Shown: one piece after another, positions 54,697 to 63,900 of the stretch | Position numbering within the stretch: the first letter of the stretch is position 1 | Layout of the letters: the number at the start of each line of letters is the position of its first letter | Origin: Lysinibacillus composti | Lineage (GTDB): Bacteria; Bacillota; Bacilli; Bacillales_A; Planococcaceae | Length of the DNA stretch: 64,000 bases | NCBI RefSeq assembly: GCF_016908465.1 | Contig: NZ_JAFBDY010000001.1 | Span: 62,001-126,000, forward strand | Direction: 5' to 3' | Made by a program: the position numbers and the translations under genes | The notes under the pieces: model-generated | What the model saw: only the letters and a program-made list of their open reading frames with translations | Database searches by the model: none | What the model was told of the DNA's origin: nothing

Positions 54697-55671
54697 ATGA
54701 GTGTTAAACGAACTTTAACTATTACTGGATTAGGGATCCTAGCTATTATTTTACTTATATCGGTATTTTCAACTTGGTACACAGTAGATGAATCAGAACA
54801 GGCGGTTGTGATCACCTTTGGTCGAGCAGATGAGACGATCACTGATGCTGGGTTGCACTTCAAATTACCTTGGCCTGTTCAAAAGGTGGAAGTATTGTCG
54901 AAAGAAACGTTTAGTTTACAGTTTGGATATGAACAAACTGAAGACGGAGAACTGATTGCATATGATGATGAAACAAAGATGATTACTGGAGATGAAAACA
55001 TTGTTTTAACAGATTTAGTTGTACAATGGAAGATTACAGAACCTGAAAAATATTTATTTAACGCACAAAATCCAAAGGAAATACTACATAATGCCACATC
55101 GAGTGCTATTCGTTCGATTATTGGTAGTTCTACTATTGACGAAGCCTTGACAGATGGAAAAGCAGAAATTGAAGCAAGTACAAGAGATCTACTTGTCACT
55201 TTAGTTGATAAGTATGATATTGGGGTCAGTATCCTAGGAGTAAAACTTCAAGATGTTGAATTACCAAACCAAGAAGTTCGTGCTGCTTTTACTGCAGTGA
55301 CAGATGCAAGAGAAACTAAAAATACAAAGACAAATGAAGCAAGAAAATATGAAAACAAACAATTGAGTGAAGCTCAAGGGGAAAAAGATGCGATTATTTC
55401 AAGGGCAGAAGGGGAAAAAGTTTCCCGTATCCAAAAGGCTCAAGGGGAGGTTGAAGTATTCAATAAATTATACGAACAGTATCGTGGTAACAAAGAAATT
55501 ACACGTCAACGATTAATTTTAGAAACACTTGAGAATGTCTTGCCGAATGCACAAATCTATATCATGAACGATGATGGTGAAACATTAAAGTATTTACCGC
55601 TACAGCCAACAGTAAATTCAGCACCAAAGACAGCTGAAGAGAATTCTACTGAAGGGAGTGCTAAGCAATGA
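54697..55671 (+). CDS. hflK: SPFH-domain membrane protein HflK-like
   Basis: A 324-residue stomatin/prohibitin/flotillin protein. It has one N-terminal membrane segment (about 7-27), then TVDESEQAVVITFGRADETITDAGLHFKLPWPVQKVEVL, the band-7 domain, and a long helical region with EARKYENKQLSEAQGEKDAIISRAEGEKVSRIQKAQGE. In bacteria HflK and HflC form a large cage around the membrane protease FtsH and limit its activity. The ATG at 54697 follows TAGGGGGAAC. It overlaps hflC by 4 nt. hflKC is not at this place in B. subtilis. Confidence 0.92.
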   Translation: MSVKRTLTITGLGILAIILLISVFSTWYTVDESEQAVVITFGRADETITDAGLHFKLPWPVQKVEVLSKETFSLQFGYEQTEDGELIAYDDETKMITGDENIVLTDLVVQWKITEPEKYLFNAQNPKEILHNATSSAIRSIIGSSTIDEALTDGKAEIEASTRDLLVTLVDKYDIGVSILGVKLQDVELPNQEVRAAFTAVTDARETKNTKTNEARKYENKQLSEAQGEKDAIISRAEGEKVSRIQKAQGEVEVFNKLYEQYRGNKEITRQRLILETLENVLPNAQIYIMNDDGETLKYLPLQPTVNSAPKTAEENSTEGSAKQ

Positions 55672-56690
55672 GTAACAACAATAATAACCAATTTGACGGT
55701 GATTTAGAGAAATTTGTCCGTGGACTTTTTGGTGAGAAGAAGCCAAAAAAGAATAAAATATCTAACATTCAAGATGTGAAGATTGAGAAAGGGAAAAAAC
55801 CCGTTAATCTTCGCCAATGGGGAAAATCAGCAATTCTTTTAACAGCAATTTTTGCAGTACTGATTATTATTGTTGCAAATATTTATGTTGTGAAAGAGAA
55901 CGAATATAAAGTCGTACGGCAATTTGGTGAAGTCGTAAGATACGAAAAAGAACCAGGACTACATTTCAAAATTCCTTTTATTCAAAGTGTAACAACTTTA
56001 CCTAAAAATTTAATGACTTATGACATGACAGAAGAAGAAATTAATACATTAGATAAAAAACGTATTATCATTGATAACTATGCAGTTTGGCACGTAACTG
56101 ATCCTAAAGCTTTAATTTCAAACGCTCGATCATTAGTAAATGCGGAATCCCGAATGGAGGAATTTATTTACTCCGTTATTCGTACTGAGCTTGGTCAATT
56201 AAATTATGATGACATCATTAATGATGAAAATTCCTCACGTGGTAGTATTAATGACCAAGTAACGCAAAAAGTAAATGAGTTATTAACAAAAGATAACTAT
56301 GGGATTGAAGTGGTAGACGTGCGTATTCGTCGAACTGATTTACCAGAAGAAAATGAGCAATCTGTCTATACTCGTATGATTTCAGAGCGTGAATCGATTG
56401 CTCAAAAGTATTTATCTGAAGGAGATGCAGAAAAGCGTAGAATAGAAGCACAAACGGATCGACAAGTAAAAGAGTTACTTGCTACTGCAGATAAAGAAGC
56501 ATCTTTAATTATTGCTGCTGGAGAGTCCGAAGCAGCTAAGGTTTATAATAGAGCATTTTCGAAAGACCCTGAATTTTATGAGTTATACAGAACACTTGAA
56601 TCTTATAAGAAAACGATCGGTGATGATACTGTCATTATTTTACCTTCCGATTCACCATACGCACAAATTTTATCCGGTTCTTTGGACTAA
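55668..56690 (+). CDS. hflC: SPFH-domain protease modulator HflC-like
   Basis: A 340-residue partner of HflK. A hydrophilic N-terminal extension of about 55 residues (unusual for HflC; KPKKNKISNIQDVKIEKGKKP) precedes the membrane segment (about 56-76). The band-7 domain starts VVKENEYKVVRQFGEVVRYEKEPGLHFKIPFIQSV, and the helical arm has YLSEGDAEKRRIEAQTDRQVKELLATADKEA. The ATG at 55668 overlaps the hflK stop by 4 nt with GAAGGGAGTG upstream, so translation is coupled. Confidence 0.92.
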   Translation: MSNNNNNQFDGDLEKFVRGLFGEKKPKKNKISNIQDVKIEKGKKPVNLRQWGKSAILLTAIFAVLIIIVANIYVVKENEYKVVRQFGEVVRYEKEPGLHFKIPFIQSVTTLPKNLMTYDMTEEEINTLDKKRIIIDNYAVWHVTDPKALISNARSLVNAESRMEEFIYSVIRTELGQLNYDDIINDENSSRGSINDQVTQKVNELLTKDNYGIEVVDVRIRRTDLPEENEQSVYTRMISERESIAQKYLSEGDAEKRRIEAQTDRQVKELLATADKEASLIIAAGESEAAKVYNRAFSKDPEFYELYRTLESYKKTIGDDTVIILPSDSPYAQILSGSLD

Positions 56691-56730
56691 ATTAAAGCTA
56701 CAGTAAAGTAAATTAATAATCGATTCATTG

Positions 56731-57148
56731 TTAAGAGGCCGGGACATAAGTAGAATTATTAAGGAAAGCCACTATTATTTTTAGTAAGATATTGATATTT
56801 TACAGTTTGAGAGCAATAACTGTTAGCCATTCTCCGAAAAACTGCGGCCTACCACTGTAAGCCGCGCCAGTTTTCGGAAGGTTTAGAAGGACAAATTTTA
56901 TGTGAGCGGACCTTTCACAAAGCACAAAGACAAGTCGTAAAGACACGTACTACGTGGCTTTGCGGCTTGTGTGGGGAGCGAAAGCGCCACGTCCTGTGGC
57001 ATCGCTCCCATGACCAACGTCGTGTTGGCCTCTTAGTCCGCTCTCACCGGATACTTAATAGGATTCATTATTAGAATTAACAGCAAAAAAACATCAGTTT
57101 CTCATTTTGAGAAACTGATGTTTTTTGGATTTGTCCCAGTCTCTTTAT
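56731..57148 (+). repeat. Structured element with terminal inverted repeats between hflC and polA region
   Basis: A noncoding block visibly richer in G+C than its surroundings. Its ends, TTAAGAGGCCGGGACATAAG (56731-56750) and the reverse complement of 57129-57148, agree at 14 of 20 positions. Inside: a closing helix GTGAGCGGAC (56902-56911) with GTCCGCTC..AC (57036-57047), and hairpins 56834-56848/56861-56877, 56930-56942/56958-56970, 56974-56980/57003-57009 (with inner GCCAC/GTGGC) and 57014-57018/57024-57028. A terminator-like hairpin closes it. It may be a MITE-like repeat or a structured RNA gene. No ORF was seen. Confidence 0.6.
57085..57127. terminator. Strong hairpin with flanking A- and T-runs
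   Basis: ACATCAGTTTCTCA (57091-57104) and TGAGAAACTGATGT (57108-57121) form a perfect 14-bp stem with a TTT loop, flanked by an A-run and a T-run. It is the 3' part of the structured element and can terminate on either strand. Confidence 0.85.
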
Positions 57149-57277
57149 TTTTATTTACGAAAATTCTCTTATTACTCTGTCAATAACAATATTTACTACT
57201 TTATATTAATATAATTCTTGTTATAATAAATAGGCAGTGTTTATTCTATTAATCTAAAAAGAGAGGGATGGTTGTTG

Positions 57278-57709
57278 ATGCAAAATTTGAATAAATGTAT
57301 CCAAAATTTACTATTAGCGTTTGTTATGTCTTGTTCGATGACTGCTTTATATAGTCCAACACCATACTCTTGGATGAAAGTGGAAATCTTCAATATTCCA
57401 GTAATGTTTATTATATTATTCCCTTTAACACTACTAATTTCAGAAAATGTAAGAAGCAGCTTTAAAAAAGTGCTTAAGTTCCAAGAGAGAAAAGACCAAC
57501 GACCAATGTGGCAAGTTGGAATAGGAATGATTTTTTTCTTTGCCCAAGTAGGTGCGATTGAAGTATTTTTCAGATCGCTGATGTCGTATAATCTTGGTGG
57601 AATGCCTCTATATTTAGTTTTTGCATTCATTAATGCATTCCTACTCACTGTTATTTATGAAGAAATTTTTTATAAAAACCTATCTAAAAATACAATCAAA
57701 TCCAAATAA
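57278..57709 (+). CDS. Small membrane protein of unknown function
   Basis: A 143-residue protein that I do not recognise with certainty; it has some resemblance to DUF2798-type two-repeat membrane proteins. Hydrophobic segments lie at about 10-27, 41-58, 82-103 and 112-130, separated by Lys/Arg-rich loops (NVRSSFKKVLKFQERKDQR). The ATG at 57278 has GAGAGGG 11-17 nt before it; TTG codons at 57272 and 57275 are alternatives with closer spacing. It lies between the structured element and a terminator ahead of polA, so it is a single-gene unit. A 135-codon minus-strand frame over the same bases is an antisense artefact. Confidence 0.65.
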   Translation: MQNLNKCIQNLLLAFVMSCSMTALYSPTPYSWMKVEIFNIPVMFIILFPLTLLISENVRSSFKKVLKFQERKDQRPMWQVGIGMIFFFAQVGAIEVFFRSLMSYNLGGMPLYLVFAFINAFLLTVIYEEIFYKNLSKNTIKSK

Positions 57710-57720
57710 ATGAAAATAAT

Positions 57721-57759
57721 AACACGTATTTGTCGTTTTACGATGAATACGTGTTTTAT
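57721..57759 (+). terminator. Terminator upstream of polA
   Basis: AACACGTATT (57721-57730) pairs with AATACGTGTT (57746-57755), with inner TCGT/ACGA, followed by TT. Confidence 0.75.
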
Positions 57760-57839
57760 AATGGAATTAAAGTTCCTTTCAAGCTAAAGTTAAAGCAAAA
57801 GGGTAATTAATTACATACCAATTACGAGGAGTTATTTGA

Positions 57840-60467
57840 ATGACAAAAGAAAAGTTATTGCTATTAGATGGAAATAGCTTAGCATACCGTGCATTTTTTG
57901 CATTACCTTTACTTACGAACGAAGGTGGAATCCATACAAATGCTGTATATGGTTTTACCACAATGTTACAAAAGATTTTAGAAGAAGAAAAACCAACGAA
58001 AATGCTTGTTGCATTTGACGCAGGAAAAACAACATTCCGTCATGAATCTTTTCAAGAATATAAGGGTGGCAGACAAAAGACACCACCTGAACTTTCTGAG
58101 CAGTTTCCTTACCTACGCAAATTAATTGATGCCTATCAAATTAAACGCTACGAACTCGAAATGTATGAAGCTGATGATATTATTGGTACTTTAGCAAAAA
58201 GTGCGGAGAAAGAAGATTTTGATGTCGTCATTGTTTCGGGAGATAAGGATTTAACGCAGCTGGCATCTAATCGTATTAACGTTTACATCACACGTAAAGG
58301 GATGACAGACATAGAACACTATACACCGAGTCATATCGAAGAAAAATATGGATTAACACCAAATCAAATTATCGATATGAAAGGTTTAATGGGGGATACA
58401 TCTGATAATATCCCGGGAGTTCCTGGGGTTGGAGAAAAAACAGCCATAAAACTTTTAAAAGAGTATGGAACTGTTGAGAATTTATATGACCAAATTGAAG
58501 GCATGAAAGCTTCTAAAATGAAAGAGAAATTGGTAGCGAACGAAGAGCAAGCGAAATTAAGCAAACAGCTTGCTACAATTAATACGGATGCACCAATTAC
58601 TATTACATTAAATGATTTAGCCTACCCAGGACCAAATGAAGAAGAAGTACTTAATGTATGGCAAGAACTTTCATTTAAATCGTTAATTGAAAAAAGTGAG
58701 TTCCAAAGTCAAGTACATGAAACAAAAGAGATCTCTTTTTCAATTATTGATGAAGTTTCAACAGATTTATTAAAGGACCAAATGGCTGTTCATGTAGAGC
58801 TTGAAAATGATCATTATCATACATGTAAAGTTTTGGGGATTGGTTTATCTAATGGTGAGAGCAATTTGTTTGTTCCTTTTGATGTTGCAGCCAAAAGTGA
58901 ACCATTACGACTGTGGCTAGAAGATGCAACAAAAGAGAAATACTTATCTGACAGTAAAGTAGCACAAGCTGCTATACAACGTTATGGTATTTTTATAGAG
59001 GGTGTTTCCTTTGACCTGTTACTATCTTCTTATATTGTAAATCCTGCAATTTCTGGAGAGGATGTTGCGGTCCTTGCCAATGAATTTGGTTATCGTGATG
59101 TTCAATCTAATGAAGTTATTTATGGCAAAGGGGCAAAATGGGCAGTTCCATCGATAGAGGTCCTTGCAGAACATGTTGCAAGAAAAGCTCTTGCTGTGTG
59201 GACACTTAAACCGACATTAGAAGATAAACTTAGTGAAAATGAACAATATAACTTATATAAAGAACTAGAATTGCCGTTAGCTTCTATATTAGGAAAAATG
59301 GAAAGTGAAGGTATACGTGTAAATATTAGTACTCTAGAAAAAATGGGACAAGAACTTACAGAAAAGCTAGTCGTAATCGAAAAGGAAATTTACGAATTAG
59401 CTGGGGAAAAATTCAATATTAATTCGCCTAAACAATTAGGTGTTATTTTATTTGAAAAACTTGAATTACCAGTTATTAAGAAAACAAAGACTGGATATTC
59501 CACAGCTGCAGATGTACTTGAAAAGTTAGAATCAGAGCATGATATTGTAAAACATATTTTGTTATACCGACAATTAGCAAAATTAAACTCAACGTATATC
59601 GAAGGGTTAACAAAGGAAGTTCATCCAGAGGATAGTAAGGTGCATACAACTTTCCAACAAGCACTTACTTCAACAGGACGACTAAGTTCAACAAATCCAA
59701 ACTTGCAAAATATTCCAATCAGATTGGAAGAAGGACGAAAAATACGTCAAGCATTTGTACCATCTCATCAGGGGTGGGTATTATTCTCTGCCGATTATTC
59801 ACAAATTGAACTTAGAGTATTAGCTCATATGTCGAATGATGAAAATTTAGTTGATGCATTTAAACAAGGAATGGATATTCATACTCGTACAGCCATGGAT
59901 GTATTTCACGTTCCAGCAGATGAAGTAACATCAGATATGCGTCGTGCCGCAAAAGCTGTAAACTTTGGGATTGTTTATGGAATTAGTGACTATGGATTAT
60001 CTCAAAACTTAAATATTACACGAAAAGAAGCGGGTCAATTTATTGATAAGTACCTACAAAGCTTCCCAGGCGTAAAGGAATATATGGATACAATTGTCCA
60101 AGACGCAAAATTAAAAGGGTTTGTTACAACTATCCTTAATCGACGTCGTTATTTGCCTGATATTTCAAGCTCGAATTTTAATTTACGTAGTTTTGCTGAA
60201 CGAACTGCAATGAATACACCAATTCAAGGTAGTGCGGCTGATATTATTAAAAAAGCAATGATTGATATGGATGCACGATTGAAAAAAGAAGGATTAAAAT
60301 CGAAGCTACTTCTTCAAGTACATGATGAATTAATTTTAGAAGCACCTAAAGAAGAGATTGAAATTTTAGAACGCATAGTACCAGAAGTAATGGAGAATGC
60401 CATTGAGTTAGCAGTTCCTTTAAAGGTAGATTTCTCTTATGGTGACACTTGGTACGAAGCGAAGTAA
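57840..60467 (+). CDS. polA: DNA polymerase I
   Basis: An 875-residue repair polymerase that fills gaps and removes RNA primers. The N-terminal 5'-3' exonuclease (1-290) has LLLDGNSLAYRAFFALP, EADDIIGTLAK and VSGDKDLTQL. The middle 3'-5' exonuclease fold has lost its acidic ligands (AVHVELENDHYH instead of a DxE motif), as in other Bacillus enzymes, so no proofreading is expected. The polymerase domain has motif A SADYSQIELRVLAHMS, motif B RRAAKAVNFGIVYGIS and motif C LLQVHDELILEAP. The ATG at 57840 follows CGAGGAG. mutM begins 12 nt later. Confidence 0.97.
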   Translation: MTKEKLLLLDGNSLAYRAFFALPLLTNEGGIHTNAVYGFTTMLQKILEEEKPTKMLVAFDAGKTTFRHESFQEYKGGRQKTPPELSEQFPYLRKLIDAYQIKRYELEMYEADDIIGTLAKSAEKEDFDVVIVSGDKDLTQLASNRINVYITRKGMTDIEHYTPSHIEEKYGLTPNQIIDMKGLMGDTSDNIPGVPGVGEKTAIKLLKEYGTVENLYDQIEGMKASKMKEKLVANEEQAKLSKQLATINTDAPITITLNDLAYPGPNEEEVLNVWQELSFKSLIEKSEFQSQVHETKEISFSIIDEVSTDLLKDQMAVHVELENDHYHTCKVLGIGLSNGESNLFVPFDVAAKSEPLRLWLEDATKEKYLSDSKVAQAAIQRYGIFIEGVSFDLLLSSYIVNPAISGEDVAVLANEFGYRDVQSNEVIYGKGAKWAVPSIEVLAEHVARKALAVWTLKPTLEDKLSENEQYNLYKELELPLASILGKMESEGIRVNISTLEKMGQELTEKLVVIEKEIYELAGEKFNINSPKQLGVILFEKLELPVIKKTKTGYSTAADVLEKLESEHDIVKHILLYRQLAKLNSTYIEGLTKEVHPEDSKVHTTFQQALTSTGRLSSTNPNLQNIPIRLEEGRKIRQAFVPSHQGWVLFSADYSQIELRVLAHMSNDENLVDAFKQGMDIHTRTAMDVFHVPADEVTSDMRRAAKAVNFGIVYGISDYGLSQNLNITRKEAGQFIDKYLQSFPGVKEYMDTIVQDAKLKGFVTTILNRRRYLPDISSSNFNLRSFAERTAMNTPIQGSAADIIKKAMIDMDARLKKEGLKSKLLLQVHDELILEAPKEEIEILERIVPEVMENAIELAVPLKVDFSYGDTWYEAK

Positions 60468-60479
60468 GGGAGTGATCAC

Positions 60480-61352
60480 GTGCCTGAATTACCAGAGGTT
60501 GAAGGAGTCGTTCGGGCGCTCGCTCCAACGATTGAAGGGAAGACAATTGATCGGGTTGAATTTTCAAATACAATCTATCAATCCTTTGCTGAAGGAAAGC
60601 AATGCATAGTAAAAAATATAGAACCCCAAACTTTTGAACAAGTAATGAGTGGCATGAAAATCAAAAAAGTAATTCGCAGGGCTAAATATATTTATTTTGA
60701 GGTTGAAAAAGGTGGACAATCCTATTTATTTGTTAATCATTTAGGAATGACGGGTGCATGGTTCGTTGTACAACATCTAAATGAAATAACAGAGGGGAAA
60801 TTTCGAAAACATATACATGCTATATTCTATTTAACATCAGGAGAATTACTTGTATTTTCGGACATACGTCGATTTGGTGAGATGCGATTCATTTCTAGTA
60901 TTGAAGATCACCCACCATTACTTCAAATGGCACCTGAACCGTTTGATGAAAGTGCTTGCGAACACTTCTTAAAAAAATGTGAGCTACCGAAATATCTAAA
61001 TAAGCCAATAAAAGAAGTAATCATGGATGGTCATGTTATTTCTGGATGCGGCAATATTTATGCAACGGAAGCATTATTTAAAATGGGGATTCACCCAGGC
61101 AGAAAAACTAGTCGTATTAGTAAAGAAAGAAAAGTTCAGCTCTTTGAAACCATTCGTACAATCTTATTAGAAAGTATAGAAATGGGAGGGTCAACTATTT
61201 CGGATTATCGAAATATCAATGGCGAGGCTGGAGGAATGCAACATCGTTTAAAAATGTATGGAAAAAAGATCTGTCCTAATTGTAGTTCGAATACGAAATC
61301 TATGACAATTGCAGGGCGAACGTCCGTTTATTGCCCAAAGTGTCAACATTAA
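60480..61352 (+). CDS. mutM: Formamidopyrimidine-DNA glycosylase
   Basis: A 290-residue bifunctional base-excision enzyme that removes 8-oxoguanine and formamidopyrimidines. It begins with PELPEVEGVVR (catalytic P2 and E3 after the start), has the beta-F lysine region in KRAKYIYFEV-type sequence, and the C-terminal zinc finger CPNCSSNT..CPKCQ. The start is a GTG at 60480 with AAGGGAGTG upstream. It sits in the polA-mutM-coaE operon, the same order as in B. subtilis. Confidence 0.96.
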   Translation: MPELPEVEGVVRALAPTIEGKTIDRVEFSNTIYQSFAEGKQCIVKNIEPQTFEQVMSGMKIKKVIRRAKYIYFEVEKGGQSYLFVNHLGMTGAWFVVQHLNEITEGKFRKHIHAIFYLTSGELLVFSDIRRFGEMRFISSIEDHPPLLQMAPEPFDESACEHFLKKCELPKYLNKPIKEVIMDGHVISGCGNIYATEALFKMGIHPGRKTSRISKERKVQLFETIRTILLESIEMGGSTISDYRNINGEAGGMQHRLKMYGKKICPNCSSNTKSMTIAGRTSVYCPKCQH

Positions 61353-61366
61353 GGTGTGTTTAATAA

Positions 61367-61960
61367 ATGATTATTGGATTAACTGGAAGTATTGCAAGTG
61401 GAAAAAGTACAGTGGCTAATATGTTAAAAGCATATGGCTTACCAATTGTAGACGCAGATTTAGTTGCGCGGGAGGTTGTTGAACCCGGAACTCCTGTCTT
61501 AAAAAAAATTGCTGAAGTCTTTGGACAAGATATTCTAACCGATGACGGTCATTTAAATCGTGGGAGATTAGGATCCCTTATTTTTCATGATGAAACGAAA
61601 AGAAAGATGTTAAATGATATTATTCATCCTGCTATACGCCAAGAAATGCTACGTAGACGTGATGAATATATTGCAAATGGAGAAAAAACTGTGATTATGG
61701 ATATCCCGCTGTTATTTGAGAGCAAACTTCAACACTTTGTAGAAAAAATCTTAGTTGTTTCAGTTACTGAGGAAATTCAATTAAAAAGATTAATGGATCG
61801 TAATCAATTAAGTAAAGAAGAGGCAGTTGCTCGAATTAGTACTCAATTGCCTATATCTATAAAAGAACAAGGTGCAGACGCTGTAGTTAATAACAATTCC
61901 ACTTTTGAGGAAACCAAAAAGCAATTAGAAACGATTTTAAAAAATTGGAATGTTTTATAG
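61367..61960 (+). CDS. coaE: Dephospho-CoA kinase
   Basis: A 197-residue P-loop kinase that catalyses the last step of coenzyme A synthesis. The Walker A loop is IGLTGSIASGKSTVANML at the N-terminus. VDADLVAREVVEPGTPVLKKI and VIMDIPLLFESKLQHFV are the family's substrate and lid motifs. The ATG at 61367 is 14 nt after mutM, with TAAGGTGTG upstream. A terminator follows. B. subtilis has ytaF between mutM and coaE; here it is absent. Confidence 0.96.
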   Translation: MIIGLTGSIASGKSTVANMLKAYGLPIVDADLVAREVVEPGTPVLKKIAEVFGQDILTDDGHLNRGRLGSLIFHDETKRKMLNDIIHPAIRQEMLRRRDEYIANGEKTVIMDIPLLFESKLQHFVEKILVVSVTEEIQLKRLMDRNQLSKEEAVARISTQLPISIKEQGADAVVNNNSTFEETKKQLETILKNWNVL

Positions 61961-61995
61961 TACAGAGGAAAATTTTCTAATCTATGATTGAAATG

Positions 61996-62030
61996 AAGGT
62001 CGTTATACTAATGTGTAACGGCTTTTTATT
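61996..62030 (+). terminator. Terminator after coaE
   Basis: AAGGTCGTTATA pairs with TGTAACGGCTT (with G-U pairs), followed by TTTATTTTTT. Confidence 0.75.
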
Positions 62031-62116
62031 TTTTAAACACTAATGTTAGGTCGGATATATCTTGAATCGATGTTGTTTTCAGAAAATAATAACTTTTTAT
62101 TTACCTTAATATTATG

Positions 62117-62144
62117 TTCACCTTTTTCGATAATGTGCTATACT
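62117..62144 (+). promoter_or_regulatory. gapB promoter with CcpN-type box
   Basis: TTCACC (62117-62122) and TATACT (62139-62144) with 16-bp spacing form a SigA-like promoter. Overlapping the -10, TGTGCTATACT (62134-62144) fits the CcpN operator pattern TRTGHYATAYW at every position. CcpN represses gapB during growth on sugars in B. subtilis. Confidence 0.65.
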
Positions 62145-62199
62145 AATTGGGAGAAAAGTAATCATAATTAATTCGTTATAAACGGGAGGATATTTTATA

Positions 62200-63219
62200 A
62201 TGACAGTTTCTATTGCTATTAATGGATTTGGCCGAATCGGTCGTATGGTTTTCCGACAAGCAATCGTACAAGATAATCTAGATGTTGTGGCAATTAATGC
62301 AAGTTACCCTGCTGAAACGTTAGCACATTTAATTAAGTATGACACAAATCACGGTATATTCGATGGTACTGTTGTTGTAGAAAAAGACGCACTAATTGTT
62401 AATGGTAAGCGAGTACAACTTATTAGTGAACGTGATCCATTACAATTACCATGGAAACAATTAGGTGTTGATTTAGTAATTGAAGCGACAGGTAAATTTA
62501 ACGAACGTGATAAAGCTGCAATGCATATTGAAGCGGGTGCTAAAAAAGTAATTTTAACTGCACCTGGTAAAAACGAAGATATTACAATTGTTATGGGTGT
62601 TAATGATGAGCTACTTGATATTAGTAAACATGATGTTATTTCCAATGCATCATGTACAACAAACTGCTTAGCTCCTGTAGCAAAAGTCTTAAATGATACA
62701 TTTGGTATTGAAAGTGGATTAATGACAACTGTTCATGCTTATACAAATGACCAAAAAAATATTGATAATCCACATAAAGATTTACGCCGTGCACGCGCAT
62801 GTGCTCAATCAATTATACCTACTTCAACAGGTGCTGCAAAGGCATTATCTTTAGTGTTACCTGAGTTAAAAGGTAAATTACACGGTATGGCATTACGTGT
62901 ACCAACACCTAATGTTTCATTAGTTGACCTAGTGGTAGATTTAGAAAAAGATGTTACTGTGGAAGAAGTAAATGGTGCATTCAAAGCAGCAGCAGAAGGC
63001 CCACTTAAAGGAATCTTAAACTTTACAACTGAACCATTAGTTTCAACTGATTATAATACAACAACTTATTCTTCAACGGTAGATGGACCTTTAACGATGG
63101 TAATTGGTTCTAGAAAAGTTAAAGTACTTGCTTGGTATGATAATGAATGGGGTTACTCAGCACGTGTCGTTGACTTAATGCAAAAAGTTGTGAAAGAATT
63201 AGAAAAAGTAGTGGTATAA
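62200..63219 (+). CDS. gapB: Glyceraldehyde-3-phosphate dehydrogenase, GapB type (gluconeogenic)
   Basis: A 339-residue enzyme. It has the NAD(P) motif INGFGRIGRMVFRQA, the catalytic cysteine C152 in SNASCTTNCLAPV, and LMTTVHAYTNDQKNIDNPHKDLRRARA. The phrase ASYPAETLAHLIKYDTNHG and its location between coaE and nrdR mark it as GapB, which works in the gluconeogenic direction and prefers NADP in B. subtilis, not the glycolytic GapA. The ATG at 62200 follows GGGAGGAT. The CcpN-type box at its promoter supports this call. Cofactor preference was not tested from sequence. Confidence 0.93.
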   Translation: MTVSIAINGFGRIGRMVFRQAIVQDNLDVVAINASYPAETLAHLIKYDTNHGIFDGTVVVEKDALIVNGKRVQLISERDPLQLPWKQLGVDLVIEATGKFNERDKAAMHIEAGAKKVILTAPGKNEDITIVMGVNDELLDISKHDVISNASCTTNCLAPVAKVLNDTFGIESGLMTTVHAYTNDQKNIDNPHKDLRRARACAQSIIPTSTGAAKALSLVLPELKGKLHGMALRVPTPNVSLVDLVVDLEKDVTVEEVNGAFKAAAEGPLKGILNFTTEPLVSTDYNTTTYSSTVDGPLTMVIGSRKVKVLAWYDNEWGYSARVVDLMQKVVKELEKVVV

Positions 63220-63262
63220 GATAGTTTTAACAATTTTAGTTAAATCGTAATTAATATTCTTA

Positions 63263-63294
63263 AAAAGGTAGAGGATTCTCTGCCTTTTTTCTTT
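63263..63294 (+). terminator. Terminator after gapB
   Basis: AAAAAGGTAGA pairs with TCTGCCTTTTTT around GGATTC, followed by further T-rich sequence. Confidence 0.85.
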
Positions 63295-63412
63295 TATATT
63301 CGCTAAATTATAATAAATATATTAAAATGAACTTCTACATAAACCATAGAGTTGTTTCTATGGGAAATAAATTTGTTATAATGAAATAAAAAGATTGAAT
63401 CAGGTGAATTTT

Positions 63413-63883
63413 ATGAGATGTCCAGCTTGTCAATTCAACGGTACACGTGTAATTGATTCAAGACCAGTTGATGATAATAAAGAAATTCGGAGAAGGCGTG
63501 AATGTGAATCTTGTGGTTTTCGATTTACAACCTTTGAAAAAATTGAAGAAACTCCTTTAATTGTTGTTAAAAAAGGAGGTTCACGCGAAGAATTTAGTCG
63601 AGAAAAAGTATTGCGCGGACTAATTCGAGCTTGTGAAAAGAGGCCAGTACCGCTAGAAACGTTAAATGAAATGGTCATGTCAATCGAAAAAGATTTAAGA
63701 CGTTTAGGCAATGCGGAAGTTCATTCTGAGGAAGTTGGCGAAATGGTGATGGACAGGCTCGCACAAATCGACGAAGTGGCATATGTTCGATTTGCTTCTG
63801 TATATAGACAGTTTAAAGATATAAGTGTATTTATCTCTGAACTAAAAGAATTACTTCAACGTCAGTCAGATGAGAGAAAATAA
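63413..63883 (+). CDS. nrdR: Ribonucleotide reductase repressor NrdR
   Basis: A 156-residue ATP/dATP-sensing repressor of ribonucleotide reductase genes. The N-terminal zinc ribbon has C3, C6, C31 and C34 (MRCPACQ and [12 protein letters not shown]), and the ATP-cone domain follows from about residue 48 ([31 protein letters not shown]). The ATG at 63413 has AGGTGA 5-10 nt upstream; an earlier start at 63395 would put residues before the conserved RCPAC and is rejected. It precedes dnaB, with a 17-nt gap, as in B. subtilis. Confidence 0.96.
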   Translation: MRCPACQFNGTRVIDSRPVDDNKEIRRRRECESCGFRFTTFEKIEETPLIVVKKGGSREEFSREKVLRGLIRACEKRPVPLETLNEMVMSIEKDLRRLGNAEVHSEEVGEMVMDRLAQIDEVAYVRFASVYRQFKDISVFISELKELLQRQSDERK

Positions 63884-63900
63884 AAATTAGGAGGGATAAA

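Noticed and set aside
56902-57047. Possible short ORFs within the structured element
   Set aside because: No start with a ribosome binding site; Arg/His/Trp-rich translations are typical of noncoding G+C-rich repeats.
57241-57648. 135-codon minus-strand ORF over the small membrane protein gene
   Set aside because: Antisense to a frame with a good ribosome binding site and clear hydrophobic segments; the minus frame has neither.
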